64,000 nucleotides of DNA from Rhodoblastus sp963727035 (GCA_963727035.1 CAVSEY010000028.1:123603-187602); one strand, 5' to 3'. Positions 9,860 to 22,049 are shown, numbered from the stretch's first letter. Notes: generated from the sequence alone by a model not told the origin. A program made the numbers and translations.

Positions 9860-11246
9860 ATGAGCGAATTCGAGACCGATCTCTTCGTCATCGGCGCCGG
9901 CTCGGGCGGGGTGCGCGCCGCGCGCATCTCGTCGGGTTATGGCGCGAAAGTCATGATCGCCGAGGAATTCCGCATCGGCGGAACCTGCGTGATCCGCGGC
10001 TGCGTGCCGAAAAAGCTTTATGTCTACGCCTCGCGTTTCGCCGACGATTTCGCCGACGCGCAGGCCTTCGGCTGGCGCCTCGCGCACAAGCCGGAATTCG
10101 ACTGGCCAAAACTCGTCGACGCCAAGGAAGGCGAAATCTCGCGCCTGTCGCGCATCTACGAGGCCAATCTCCTCAAGGCCGGCGTCGATGTTTTCCAGGA
10201 GCGCGCCGAAATCCTCGGCCCCCACGAGGTGCGGCTGACGCCATCCGGCCGCGTCGTCACGGCGCGGCATATTCTGGTCGCGACCGGCGGCCGCCCCGCA
10301 GATGCTGCCCGCCATTCCCGGCGTCGAACATGCGATCAGCTCCAACGAGATTTTCGACCTGGCGGAATTCCCCAAAAAGCTCGCGGTGGTCGGCGGCGGC
10401 TATATTGCGGTCGAGTTCGCCAGCATTTTCGCCCGGCTCGGCGCCCATGTGACCCTGATGTTCCGCGCCGACAATGTCTTGCGCGGCTTTGATGAGACCT
10501 TGCGCCGCGGGCTGCGCGACGCCTTGGCCGAGGCCGAGGTCGACCAGCGTTTCGGCGTGCTGCCGACCTCGATTACAAAAAAGGATCACGGCTTCGAACT
10601 GACGCTTTCCGACCATTCCAGCCTTGATGTCGATCAGGTCCTGATCGCCACCGGCCGCGCGCCCCACACCAAAGGCCTCGGCCTCGAAAAGGCCGGAGTC
10701 GAGACGGACGACATCGGGGCGATCAAGGTCGATGCGCGCAACGCCACCAATATTCCCTCGATCCATGCGGTCGGCGACGTGACCAACCGCGTCAATCTGA
10801 CGCCGGTCGCGATCCGCGAAGGCCATCTTCTGGCCGACCGCCTGTTCGGCGGCGCCGACAGCGAAGTCGATTACGATTTCATCCCCACCGCCGTCTTCAC
10901 CACGCCGGAAATCGGCACGGTCGGCCTGACCGAGACCGCGGCGCGCAAGACCCACGATTGCGTCGATATCTACCAGACCTCGTTCCGCCCGATGAAGGCG
11001 ACGCTTTCCGGCGGCCCTGAAAAGGTGATCATGAAAATCGTGGTCTGCGGCGAGAGCGATCACGTGCTCGGCGTCCATGTCCTCGGCGAAGGCGCCGGCG
11101 AAATGGCGCAGCTTCTCGCCATTTCCCTGCGCCTCGGCGCAACCAAGGCCGATTTCGACGCCACCATGGCGCTGCACCCTTCCGCCGCCGAGGAACTGGT
11201 CACCTTGCGCAACCGGACGGCGCGGCACACGCGCGACGAGGAATGA
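9860..11246 (+). CDS. gor: Glutathione-disulfide reductase (one frame break)
   Basis: FAD- and NADPH-dependent flavoprotein that keeps glutathione reduced. The N-terminal half has the FAD motif VIGAGSGGVRAAR and the redox pair GGTCVIRGCVPKK. The second half starts at GVEHAISSNEIF and has the NADPH motif VVGGGYIAVEFASIF, AVGDVTNRVNLTPVAI and the C-terminal active-site histidine HPSAAEELVT. The joint is at 10294-10297: a run of four C where three keep GGRPQMLPAIPG in frame. The repaired length is about 461 aa, normal for the family. This is probably an inserted base rather than a real loss. The SRAP gene begins 3 bases after its stop. Confidence 0.93.
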
Positions 11247-11249
11247 ACC

Positions 11250-11912
11250 ATGTGCGGGCGATTTGCGATCACCTCGCCGCCCGAAGCCGTCCGCGCTTTT
11301 TTCCGCTATGTCGAACAGCCTAATTTCCCGCCGCGCTACAATATCGCGCCGACGCAGCCCATTCCGATCGTGACCGCAGGGCCCGACGCACGCCATTTCC
11401 GGCTCGCGCGCTGGGGTTTTTTGCCCGGTTTCGTCAAGGACCCGAAAGATTTCCCGCTGATCATCAACGCCCGCGCCGAAACGCTCGCCCAAAAGCCAAG
11501 CTTTCGCGCCGCCTTGCGCCGCCGGCGCTGCCTTGTTCCCGCCGACGCCTGGTATGAATGGCGCGCCGAGGGCAAGGGCCGCAAAACGCCCTTTCTGCTG
11601 CGCCGGCGCGGCGCCGGGCTGATGGGCTTCGCCGGCCTGTGGGAGACCTATGCCGACCCGTCGGGCGGCGAGATCGACACCGCCTGCATCGTCACCACCA
11701 GCGCCAATGGCGCGACGGTCGCCATCCACGACCGCATGCCGGCCCTGATCGAGCCTGAAGATTACGACGCCTGGCTCGATCCCGACGAAACTCGTCCTCC
11801 GCCGCTCCATCTGCTGCGCCCGGCCGACGACGACGCCATCGAATTTTTCGCCGTCTCGCCGCTGGTCAACCGCACCGCAAACGACGGTCCGGAGATTCAG
11901 GAGCCAGCTTGA
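11250..11912 (+). CDS. SOS response-associated peptidase family protein (SRAP/YedK/HMCES)
   Basis: SRAP proteins crosslink covalently to abasic sites in single-stranded DNA through Cys2 and so shield them. Here MCGRF places the catalytic cysteine at position 2. NIAPTQ, INARAETLAQKPSFR (active-site Asn and Glu), WYEW and the AIHDRMP histidine follow in family order. The length (220 aa) is normal. It starts 3 bases after gor, so rpiA-gor-SRAP are probably one transcript. The older peptidase name is probably misleading. Confidence 0.93.
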   Translation: MCGRFAITSPPEAVRAFFRYVEQPNFPPRYNIAPTQPIPIVTAGPDARHFRLARWGFLPGFVKDPKDFPLIINARAETLAQKPSFRAALRRRRCLVPADAWYEWRAEGKGRKTPFLLRRRGAGLMGFAGLWETYADPSGGEIDTACIVTTSANGATVAIHDRMPALIEPEDYDAWLDPDETRPPPLHLLRPADDDAIEFFAVSPLVNRTANDGPEIQEPA

Positions 11913-11995
11913 TCCAGAGAGCTCCGCCGTAACGGAAAAGAAAGCGGCCGCATCGAACATCGCGCGATTGATTTCAAAGGCGCTGCTCGGAATTC

Positions 11996-14665
11996 ATGGA
12001 TTCTTTCATGTTGTCGCTTCTCGGCCTGATCGGCTTTCTCCTCGCCCTCGACGCGCGCAGGCGCGTGAAGCGGCTCGAGAATGCATTGCGCGCTCTGGAG
12101 GCGGAAATCCGCGCCTTACGCGGTCCAAGCCAAGCGGCCGAGGCGGCTCCTGCCGCGCCGCCCGCGGAGTCGGCGGTTCTGACATCCTTCTTCCCGCCCC
12201 CCGAAACCGAACCAAGCGGCCAGCAGCAGCCGGAGCCCATGCCTGCGCCGATATATGAGGCCGCGCCGCGCGCCCCCACCGCCGCGCCGGGCGCCCCAAA
12301 GCCCGCGCCCGTCTCGATCGAGCAGGCGATTGGCGCACGCTGGGCGGTTTATGTCGGCGGCGTCGCGCTTGCGCTCGGCGCCCTGTTGCTGGTGCGTTAC
12401 GCTTTCGAACAGGGCCTGTTCGGCCCGGCGGCCCGCGTTCTGATGGGGCTGGCGTTGTCGGCCGTCCTCGATTGGCGCGGGCGAATATTTGCGCCGTCGC
12501 GAAAGAAGCGCGGGCGAGCCGACCCCGACCCCCGCCGTGCTCACGGCCGCCGGCGTCACCGGCGGCTTCGGCGCCATTTACGCATCCCATGCGCTTTACG
12601 GCTTCATCGGCCCGACCCTCGCCTTCGCCGCCTTGGGCGCCTTTGGCCTCGGCGCCATGTTCGCCGCCGTCTGGCACGGCCCGGCCATCGCAGGGCTGGG
12701 CCTTGTGGGCGCGCTGATCGCGCCGCTGCTCGTTCAATCGACGGAGCCGAGCCCCTGGCCGCTATTGGTCTATGTCGGCGTCGTCGCCGCCGCCGGTTAC
12801 GGGCTCGCCCGGCTGCGGCAATGGGCGTGGCTCGCGGCGGCTGCCGCGATCGGCGGGTCGTTCTGGGGCCTGGGTTTCGCCTTCGGCGAGAAGCCCTCTT
12901 TTCCCGAAGCCGCCGAAATTCATTTCGTCCTGCAATTGGCGCTGGCTTGCGCCGCTTTCGCCCTCGACCGCGTCGCCCTGGTCGCCAATCCACGAAACCG
13001 GTCGATCCTTGCTCATGCGGGGCCGCTGGGCGTGGCTTCGGTCGCGTCTTTCGCGCTGGCGATCTGCGCCAATCGCGGCGCCTTTGACGGCTTGTGGATC
13101 GCGAGCGCCGCCGCAATCGTCGGCCTGCTCGCTTTTTCCGGCGCGGCGCGCCCTCGGCTTGCGCCGGGCCTCCTCGCCGGCGCCGGGCTGGCGGCGCTCT
13201 ATCTGCTATTGTTGTGGCCGGCGGAAAACGGCCGGTTCGATCTGATCGAGGCGCCGCCCGCCCTTTCCCTTCGCTTCAAGATTTTCGCAATTCTGAGCTC
13301 CGCCGCCGTTGCCGGTCTCGCGGGCCGTGTCCTGTGGCGGCGGGTCGAAGTCGCGAAAATTGTCGCGACCCTGCTTGCGGCGACCAGCGCGCTGACGCCG
13401 CTCCTCACCCTTTGCGTCGTCTATTTCCGGCTGACATGGACCCAGACCAGCACGGCGCTCGGCGCTGGCCGCCGGCGCCCTGGCCCTGATCTTCCTCACT
13501 GCGGCCAGCGCCTTCCGGCGACGCGCCGCGGAAGACTCGCACGATCGCCTCGCCCTCGGCGTTTACGCTTCAGCCACCCTGGCCGCGCTGGCGCTCGGCC
13601 TGACTTTCGCGCTCGACCGGGGCATGCTCACCGTCGCCTTCGCGCTCGCGGCGCTGGGCGCCGCCTTTGTCGAATCCCGGCTCGACATTCCGGCCCTGCG
13701 CCAGGCCGTGGCGGCGACCGGCTTTCTGATCGCCGGCGCGGCTGTTCTGGGACCCGCGCATCGTCGGCGACGAACTCGGAGACACGCCGATTTTCAACTG
13801 GCTGCTTTGGGGTTATGGCGTTCCCGCCCTGTCCTTCGGCCTCGCCGCGCGCCTGCTCGCGCGCAACAGCGGCGAGGACACGTCAACGCAGATCGCTGAA
13901 ACGCTCGCCACGTTTTTCGCCGCGCTTCTGGTCTTTTTCGAGATCCGCCATGGCCTGCATCGCGGCGATCTTTTCGCAACAGATTTCGGATTGGTCGAAA
14001 GCGGCCTTTACGCGGTCAGCGCCATGGGCTTTTCGCTGGTTCTATCGCGCCTGGGCCTTGGCCGCGCCAGCCCGGCGTTGAATGCTCTCTCGCTGGCGTT
14101 CGGCGTGGTCTCCGCGATGATCGCGGCGCTGGCGCTCGCGTTCTGGAACAATCCATATTTCGATCAGACGCCCGTCCTTGGAGGCCTTTGGCTCAATGGC
14201 TTGCTGCTTGGCTACGCCCTGCCTGGCCTGTGCGCCGTCCTTTTCGCCAATTTCTCCCGCGCCCACCGGCCGCCGTGGTTCCTGCTCATGTTGCGGCTGG
14301 TCGCGCTGCTTCTGGTCTTCCTCTATGTGACGCTGCAAACCCGCCGCCTCTTCCAGGGCGCGTCGATCGGCTGGAGCCATGCCGCCGGCCCGAGCGAGCA
14401 ATATGCCTATTCAGCGGTCTGGCTCGCCTTGGGCGTCGTGCTTCTCGGCTATGGCCTCGTCCGCCATTCGCTCGAAGCGCGCGCCGCCTCGGCGGCGGTG
14501 ATCGTGCTTTCAGTGTTCAAGGTCTTTTTTTTCGATCTCGGCCATCTCGTCGGGGCGCAGCGCGCCTTTTCCTTCATCGGCCTCGGCGTCGTGCTGATCG
14601 GCATCGGCCTCGTCTATCAGAAACTGGTGTTCCGGCCGCGCAAGGCGCCGGAGATCAAAAGCTGA
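11996..14665 (+). CDS. DUF2339 multi-pass membrane protein (three frame breaks)
   Basis: Very large polytopic inner-membrane protein, about 889 residues when repaired. It starts MDSFMLSLLGLIGFLLALDARRRVKRLENAL (membrane anchor plus coiled coil), has a Pro/Ala-rich linker (about 45-105), then IGARWAVYVGGVALALGALLLVRYAFEQGLFGP, the hallmark opening of the DUF2339 core, followed by some 20 hydrophobic segments to FKVFFFDLGHLVGAQRAFSF. Function unknown. The frame shifts by +1 at 12479-12481 (GGG where GG restores RGEYLRRRE), near 13461-13470 and near 13736-13746 (before WDPRIVGDELGDTPIFNWLL). All segments stay family-like, so I treat it as one gene. It overlaps the converging PhzF gene by 11 bases. 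Confidence 0.85.
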
Positions 14666-15599
14666 GAACGCCCTCGCCGATCTTGACGCAGGCGCCGCCG
14701 ACGCGCGTTTCGACCAGGGCGCCGTCGGCGATGCGCAAGGTCAGGCTGATATGGCTCGGGCGGCCGATGGCGAAGCCTTGCTCGATGACGATCTCGTGCT
14801 CGCCGTTTTCGGGCTGTTCGAAATGGACGGCCACCGCCGCGAAGGCGGCGGCGGCCGAACCGGTGGCGGGGTCTTCGCTCACGCCTGATCCATAGGGCGT
14901 CGTGAGACGCCCGTCTCTCGACGGGCTATGAATGAAAACCCGCGCCTGGACGTGATGGGCCGGGTCGGACGTCTCGCGCGCATAGACGAAGACGCCAGCG
15001 GGTTCGAGGCCGAAGGCGGCGGAAAAGCGCGAGAAATCCGGCGCTGCGCGATTGAGGGCGGCGAGCCCGTGAACCGGAACGAAGGCGAAAGGCAGTCCCG
15101 CCGAGGCGATCACCGGCTCATGATTGTCAAAGCCGATTTCCCCTTCGCCCAGGCCAAGCGCGACGGCGATTTCGGCGCGATCGGAAAGGACGCCGCCGAG
15201 CTTGGGCGGCCGGGGCGGATTGAGACTGCCGCGCAACACGCCGTTGAAACGCGAAACCTCGCAAACCACGGCCCCGGCCTGCTCTTCGAGCACGATCTGC
15301 AACGGCTGGCGGCCGATCATGTCGGCCGCGCGCAGCGAGGCGATCAGGCAGGCCGCGCCAATCGTCGGATGGCCGGCGAAGGGCAGTTCCATCGCCGGCG
15401 TGAAAATGCGCAACGCGGCGGTGTGGACGGGATCGCGCGGCGCGACGACAAAAACCGTCTCGGACAGGTTGAACTCGCGAGCGATGGCCTGCATCTGCTC
15501 AGGCCTGAGGCCTTCGGCGTCGGGGATGACGGCCAGCGGATTGCCTGCGAAAGGCCGCTGCGCGAAAACATCGAGCAGATGATAAGCGCGGCGGGTCAA
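14655..15599 (-). CDS. PhzF family isomerase/epimerase-like protein
   Basis: 314-residue member of the PhzF/diaminopimelate-epimerase fold family. The N-terminus YHLLDVFAQRPFAGNPLAVI and REFNLSETVFV contain the catalytic Glu of PhzF (the E of SETVF). MELPFAGHPTIGAA and the C-terminal SGVSEDPATGSAAAAF glycine-rich loop complete the two pseudo-symmetric halves. The substrate is not known; most genomic PhzF paralogues are not linked to phenazine, and no phenazine gene is nearby. Its ATG overlaps the pssA stop by 4 bases, so it is probably in the psd-pssA transcript. Confidence 0.9.
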   Translation of the reverse strand: MTRRAYHLLDVFAQRPFAGNPLAVIPDAEGLRPEQMQAIAREFNLSETVFVVAPRDPVHTAALRIFTPAMELPFAGHPTIGAACLIASLRAADMIGRQPLQIVLEEQAGAVVCEVSRFNGVLRGSLNPPRPPKLGGVLSDRAEIAVALGLGEGEIGFDNHEPVIASAGLPFAFVPVHGLAALNRAAPDFSRFSAAFGLEPAGVFVYARETSDPAHHVQARVFIHSPSRDGRLTTPYGSGVSEDPATGSAAAAFAAVAVHFEQPENGEHEIVIEQGFAIGRPSHISLTLRIADGALVETRVGGACVKIGEGVLSF

Positions 15600-16423
15600 G
15601 CCGCGCCCGCTTCGGGCGGCGCGGCGGCGGCGTCCTGTTCCGCGAGACGGCGCCAGGCCCGCATCGAGAAGGGGATCAAGGCGAGATAGGCGAGGCTCAC
15701 CAAGATCAGCATTTCCAGCGGGAAGGACGCCAGCAGGACGAGAACGGCGGCGACCGCGAACAGGACGAAGATGAATTTGTCGCGCGGGACGCGGCCGATG
15801 TGCTTGCCCGAATAATGCGGGATGCGGCTGACCATCAGGCCGGCGATGAGAACGACATAGGCCGCCACCAGCGCCGTCAGGCCGCGCGAGGACGGCAGGT
15901 CGAAAGACATGTGCAGATAGAGCGGCAGCATCACGACAATGGCCCCGGCGGGCGCCGGCATGCCGGTGAAGAACCGGGCGGACCAGGCCGGCCTGTTCGG
16001 ATCGTCGATCATCACGTTGAAGCGCGCCAGGCGCAAAGCCGCGGCGATGGCGAAGATCAGCACCGCCGCCCAGCCCACGGTCTTGAGCGTGTGCAGCGAC
16101 CAGAAGAACAGGAGCAGCGCCGGCGCGACGCCGAAATCGATGAAATCGGCAAGAGAATCGAGCTCGGCGCCAAAACGCGACGAGCCTTTCAGCGCCCGGG
16201 CGATGCGGCCGTCCATGCCGTCGAGCACCGCCGCGGCGAGAATGGCGAGCACCGCGCTTTCATATTTCGCATCGGCGGCGAAACGGATCGCGGTAAGGCC
16301 GGCGCAGAGCGCCAGCAAGGTCACGACATTGGGGACGACGAAGCGCAAAGGCAGGCTGCGCAGCCCGCGCGACCGGATGCGCGCCTGGGCGGGAGCTGTG
16401 CTGGGAGAGGTTTCGCCCTCCAT
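15596..16423 (-). CDS. pssA: CDP-diacylglycerol--serine O-phosphatidyltransferase
   Basis: Integral membrane enzyme that makes phosphatidylserine from CDP-diacylglycerol and serine. The CDP-alcohol phosphotransferase signature is complete: DGMDGRIAR, then G-AEL-D-SLA-D, at about residues 70-100. About seven hydrophobic segments follow. I start it at ATG 16423 (MEGETSPST), one base beyond the psd stop; a longer frame would add 14 residues inside psd. About 275 aa. With psd directly upstream it forms the two-step phosphatidylethanolamine pathway. Confidence 0.93.
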   Translation of the reverse strand: MEGETSPSTAPAQARIRSRGLRSLPLRFVVPNVVTLLALCAGLTAIRFAADAKYESAVLAILAAAVLDGMDGRIARALKGSSRFGAELDSLADFIDFGVAPALLLFFWSLHTLKTVGWAAVLIFAIAAALRLARFNVMIDDPNRPAWSARFFTGMPAPAGAIVVMLPLYLHMSFDLPSSRGLTALVAAYVVLIAGLMVSRIPHYSGKHIGRVPRDKFIFVLFAVAAVLVLLASFPLEMLILVSLAYLALIPFSMRAWRRLAEQDAAAAPPEAGAA

Positions 16424-16424
16424 G

Positions 16425-17123
16425 TCAGCCGACCTTGAAATGACGGTCGGTCCCGCCGTCGCCAAAATCGGCCAGCACGGTTTCTCCGGCGATGGCGCGC
16501 GACCCGAGGCCGACCAGCACGCGCGCGCCCGCCGGCAGATAAACGTCGACCCGCGAGCCGAAGCGGATGAGGCCGAAACGCTCGCCGACGCCTAAGCTCT
16601 GGCCCTCCTGCACGAAGGAGACGATGCGCCGCGCGACCAGCCCCGCGATCTGCACCACGCCGAGCCGGCCGTGACGGGAATCGATGACGAGCCCGTTGCG
16701 CTCGTTGTCCTCGCTCGCCTTGTCGAGATCGGCGTTGAGGAACAGGCCCGGCTTGTAGGCGATGCGGGAAATGCGGCCGGTGACCGGCGCGCGGTTCACG
16801 TGGACGTCGAAGACATTCATGAAGACGCAGACGCGCATCATGGGGTCCATGCCGAGGCCGAGTTCGGGGGGAGGCTGGAATTGGCCGATCGAACAGATCA
16901 CGCCGTCGGCCGGCGAGATCACCAGCCCCTCCGCCACCGGCGTCACCCGCGCCGGGTCGCGGAAGAAATAGGCGCACCACAAGGTCAGCAGGGCGCCGAC
17001 CCAGCCCAGTGGCGTCGATATCCAGCTCAGCACCAGCGTGACGCCGGCGAAAAGCGCGATGAAGACATAGCCTTCCGGGTGGATCGGCGTGGTCTGCTTG
17101 CGGAGGGAGTCGATGAGCGTCAT
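16425..17123 (-). CDS. psd: Phosphatidylserine decarboxylase
   Basis: Pyruvoyl enzyme that converts phosphatidylserine to phosphatidylethanolamine at the inner membrane. The 232-residue form (MTLIDSLRKQTTPIHPEGYVFI) is the short PSD-A-type protein. Two N-terminal membrane segments lie at about 18-55, FRDPAR and VISPADG follow, MNVFDVHVNRAPVTG is the conserved His-containing stretch, and near the C-terminus LVGLGSRAIAGE contains the Gly-Ser self-cleavage site that generates the pyruvoyl group. The ATG at 17123 was chosen because upstream in-frame sequence has no family similarity. Confidence 0.94.
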   Translation of the reverse strand: MTLIDSLRKQTTPIHPEGYVFIALFAGVTLVLSWISTPLGWVGALLTLWCAYFFRDPARVTPVAEGLVISPADGVICSIGQFQPPPELGLGMDPMMRVCVFMNVFDVHVNRAPVTGRISRIAYKPGLFLNADLDKASEDNERNGLVIDSRHGRLGVVQIAGLVARRIVSFVQEGQSLGVGERFGLIRFGSRVDVYLPAGARVLVGLGSRAIAGETVLADFGDGGTDRHFKVG

Positions 17124-17218
17124 GGCGGCGCGGGCTCGCAAAGAAAATTCGCGCGCTTTATGGCGCCAAACGCGACGCAAGTCACCTTGGCGTGAAAACT
17201 GGGCGCGTGAAAAGCCGA

Positions 17219-17428
17219 TCAATAATGCGGCGGCGGCTTTTCCGGCGTGATCGCATGGCTCAGCGCCTGCATCTCGTCGCGCAGGCGCAGCACCTCGCGA
17301 GTCAGCAGGTCGATCCGGCTCCATTGCGCGGCGACCGCGTCGCTCATTTCGGCAAGGGCGCGGTCCTGATGGGCGCTTGCGGCCTCGAGCGCCTCGACGC
17401 GCGCCGCCAATTCGGGCGATGCCTTCAT
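17219..17428 (-). CDS. slyX: SlyX family protein
   Basis: 69-residue coiled-coil protein ending PPPHY, the conserved SlyX C-terminus. The body (LAARVEALEAASAHQDRALAEM, then LTREVLRLRDEMQ) has leucine heptads. The function is not established. ATG 17428 gives the normal length; the frame is open a further 16 codons into mutL. It begins 13 bases after the mutL stop and is probably the last gene of the M16-M16-mutL-slyX run. Confidence 0.85.
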   Translation of the reverse strand: MKASPELAARVEALEAASAHQDRALAEMSDAVAAQWSRIDLLTREVLRLRDEMQALSHAITPEKPPPHY

Positions 17429-17441
17429 GGTGGATTCCCTT

Positions 17442-19278
<1,837 letters not shown>

Positions 19279-19282
19279 CGGA

Positions 19283-20575
19283 TCAGCCGACGGTCCGCTC
19301 CGACAGACCCTCCGGGCGTCCCACCACGGCGACGAGCAGTTTCGCGTCGCCGATCAGGCGCCTGGCCACGCGGCGGGCGTCTTCCAGAGTCACGGCCTCG
19401 ACCTCGGCGTTGCGCTGGTCGAGATAGGCCGCGTCGAAACCATCGCGCTGAAGCTGCAGCAGATGGCCTGCGATCTTGGTCGAGGTGTCGAAACGCAGCG
19501 CGTAGGAGCCGACGAGATATTTCTTCGCCTTGTCCAGCTCTTCCGCTGTCGGCCCTTCGGCCGCGAGACGGACGCATTCCGCCTCGATGACGTTAAGGGA
19601 TTCCGCCGCGCGTTGGTTCTTGGTCGAGGTCGCGCCGATGAAGGACGGGCTGTGTTCGGCGGTCGTGAGCGTCGAAAAGACGGAATAGGTCAGGCCGCGC
19701 TTCTCGCGCACCTCCTGCCACAGGCGCGAGGTGAAGGCGCCGCCGCCGAGAATGTGATTGACCACCATGGCCGCGATATAATCGGGGTCGCGGCGGGAAA
19801 GGCCGGGGCGGCCGAAGCGGAGATGGGCCTGCGGCACGTCGAAATCGACCACGATGCGCCGGCCGAGGCCCTGGATCTCGATTTCGGGAACCGGCGTCAG
19901 CTCCGCCTTCGCCGGCAGGCCGGCGAAAAGGTGGTCAAGCTGGCGCGCAAGCGTCGCGGCGTCGATCGCGCCGACGACCGCGATCTTCAGCGTGTCGCGC
20001 GCCAGCATCCTGCGGCGCAGGTCGAGGAGGTCGTCGCGGGTCACGGCGTCGATCTCGCCCAATTCGCCGCGCGCCGACCGCGAATAAGGATGGCCCGCCC
20101 AGGCGGCCCGCCGCCAGGCCTGGGCCGCCATGCTGTCGGGCTCCGTGGATTCGCGCTTCAGCACGGCGTTGAGCTGGGCGCGCACACGCGCAAAAGGCTC
20201 GGCGTCGAAACGCGGCGCGTTGAGCGCCAGCGCCATGAGCTCGAAAGCCTTGTCGGCATGGCGCGACAGGGTCTGAAGATGGCCGGTCAATTCGTCGCGC
20301 TCGGCGGAAAAGCCGAGGCGGATGGCGTGATCGTCGAGCGCGCGATGGAAGGCTTCCGCCTCAAGGTCGCCGGCGCCTTCGTCGAGCAGGCTGGCGAGCA
20401 GCGACGCCGCGCCGGCCTTGCCTTGCGGGTCCTGCGCCCCGCCGCCGGAGAAGGCGAAATCCATCGCGATCAGGGGCACGGCGTAATCCTCGACCAGCCA
20501 GGCGGCGATCCCGCCGGGGCTGACGACATGCTGGACGCGCTCGGCGCGCGAGACTGCTGTTGCGGGAGCGTTCAT
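19283..20575 (-). CDS. M16 family peptidase subunit, non-catalytic type
   Basis: 430-residue pitrilysin-fold protein (VVSPGGIAAWLVEDYAVPLIAMDFAFSGGGAQDP). The HxxEH zinc motif is absent at the expected place, where LLASLLDEGAGD stands instead. The second domain keeps the conserved FGRPGLSRRDPDYIAAMVVNHILGGGAFTSRLWQEVREKRGLTY region in shortened form (AMVVNHILGGG, REKRGLTYSV), which contributes the substrate-binding Arg-Tyr. It is the partner of the catalytic M16 protein 20 bases upstream; such pairs form heterodimers. ATG 20575 was chosen because the upstream extension falls inside the neighbour. mutL starts 4 bases downstream. Confidence 0.9.
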   Translation of the reverse strand: MNAPATAVSRAERVQHVVSPGGIAAWLVEDYAVPLIAMDFAFSGGGAQDPQGKAGAASLLASLLDEGAGDLEAEAFHRALDDHAIRLGFSAERDELTGHLQTLSRHADKAFELMALALNAPRFDAEPFARVRAQLNAVLKRESTEPDSMAAQAWRRAAWAGHPYSRSARGELGEIDAVTRDDLLDLRRRMLARDTLKIAVVGAIDAATLARQLDHLFAGLPAKAELTPVPEIEIQGLGRRIVVDFDVPQAHLRFGRPGLSRRDPDYIAAMVVNHILGGGAFTSRLWQEVREKRGLTYSVFSTLTTAEHSPSFIGATSTKNQRAAESLNVIEAECVRLAAEGPTAEELDKAKKYLVGSYALRFDTSTKIAGHLLQLQRDGFDAAYLDQRNAEVEAVTLEDARRVARRLIGDAKLLVAVVGRPEGLSERTVG

Positions 20576-20595
20576 GAGTGATTTTCCTTCGACGC

Positions 20596-21948
20596 TCACG
20601 CGGCCTGTTCCTTGAGCAGAAATCCCGAAACGGCGCGGCGCTTGTTGAGCCATTCCATCGCCTTGGCGACATCTTCGACGCTGACCGCCTCGATCCGCGC
20701 GGCCCAGCCGAGCACGTCATGAACATTGCCGCCGCTGGCCAGCGCCGCGCCGAACCAGCGCGCGAGCGCGACCTGGCTGTCCTGGGCGTAGATCGCGTCG
20801 GCGACGAGGCGCGTCGACGCGCGCGCGACATCTTGCGCGCTGACGCCGTCGCGCCGCAATTCGGCGAGAACTTCGTCCACGCCGCGCTCCAGCTCTTCGA
20901 GGCTCACCCCTTCGGCGGGCGTCGCATAGACATAGAACCGGCTGTCGTCCACCGCGTCCGAATAATAATAGGCGCCGGCGGCGACTGCGCTTCTGCGCTC
21001 CAGCACGAGGCGGCGGAACAAGAGACTGGTCTGGCCGCCGCCGAGATGGTGGGCCAGCACGTCGAGCGCCTCCGATTCGCCCTTTGCGGCGGTAAAGGCC
21101 GAGGGCACGAGATAGATGCGCTCGAATTGCGGCTGTTCGACTTTCGGATCGGCGAGCCGGACGATGCGTTCGGCGCGGGGCTCCGGCTCGCGCGGGCGAT
21201 GACGTTGGGGCGCCTCGCCGCGCGCGGGGATCCTGCCATAAGTTTCCCGCGCCAACATCTCCACTTCCGGCGCCTCGATGTCGCCGGCGACGACGAGAAT
21301 GGCGTTTTCCGGCGTGTAGAAGCGGCGGTAATAGGCGAGCGCGTCCTCGCGGTCGAGCGTCTCGATCTCATGGCCCCAGCCGATGATCGGCACGCCGTAG
21401 GCATGATGCGTGTAAAGCGCCGCGTTCAGCGCCTCGTCGAGTTGCGCCGCCGGGTCGGCCTCGGTGCGCATGCGGCGCTCCTCCAGCACCACGTCGCGCT
21501 CCGGCGCCACCACCTCGTCGGTCAGGTTCAGGCCGGTCATGCGGTCGGCCTCGAATTCCATCATGGTCTTGAGGTGCTCGCGGGCGACGCGCTGGAAATA
21601 GGCGGTGAAATCATGGGAGGTGAAGGCGTTCTCCTGCCCGCCCAATTCGGCGACGAGATGCGAGAACTCGCCCTGCTTGTGCTGGTGGGTGCCCTTGAAC
21701 ATCAGATGTTCGAGGAAATGGGCGATGCCGCTCTTGCCGCGCGGATCGTCGGCCGAGCCGTTGCGATACCACACCATATGGGTGACGACCGGCGCCCGAT
21801 GGTCGGGAATGACCACCACATCCATGCCGTTCTCGAGGCGGAAATGATCGACCCGCGGCCCGGCGTGCGCCGCGCCGCCCTCCCCGGTGAGATGCGACGG
21901 CGTCTCCTGCGCCAAGCCAGAGGGGAGGAGGTGCTGCGATCGGGACAA
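20596..21948 (-). CDS. M16 family zinc metallopeptidase, catalytic subunit
   Basis: 450-residue pitrilysin-family peptidase. The zinc-binding HFLEHLMFKGT (HxxEH) is near residue 80, with the distal glutamate in the following helix region (ELGGQENAFTSHDFTAYF). The C-terminal LGGGQTSLLFRRLVLERR is the conserved substrate-binding segment. No signal peptide is obvious, although many relatives are periplasmic or membrane-associated. It is the first gene of the run M16-M16-mutL-slyX. Substrate unknown. Confidence 0.92.
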   Translation of the reverse strand: MSRSQHLLPSGLAQETPSHLTGEGGAAHAGPRVDHFRLENGMDVVVIPDHRAPVVTHMVWYRNGSADDPRGKSGIAHFLEHLMFKGTHQHKQGEFSHLVAELGGQENAFTSHDFTAYFQRVAREHLKTMMEFEADRMTGLNLTDEVVAPERDVVLEERRMRTEADPAAQLDEALNAALYTHHAYGVPIIGWGHEIETLDREDALAYYRRFYTPENAILVVAGDIEAPEVEMLARETYGRIPARGEAPQRHRPREPEPRAERIVRLADPKVEQPQFERIYLVPSAFTAAKGESEALDVLAHHLGGGQTSLLFRRLVLERRSAVAAGAYYYSDAVDDSRFYVYATPAEGVSLEELERGVDEVLAELRRDGVSAQDVARASTRLVADAIYAQDSQVALARWFGAALASGGNVHDVLGWAARIEAVSVEDVAKAMEWLNKRRAVSGFLLKEQAA

Positions 21949-22001
21949 GGCGTCGCTCCATTCTTAAAAAAAAATGCCTGTCCCGCCAATATAGAATGCA
22001 A

Positions 22002-22025
22002 AAGCCGGAACGACAGCCCCGGCTT
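22002..22025 (-). terminator. Rho-independent terminator after the 22.0-22.8 kb exported protein
   Basis: On the minus strand, arms AAGCCGG and CCGGCTT are separated by about 10 bases and followed by TTTG. It lies 25 bases after the stop of the minus-strand gene ending at 22050. Confidence 0.6.
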
Positions 22026-22049
22026 CAAAAATTCACCATTGTCGCGAGA

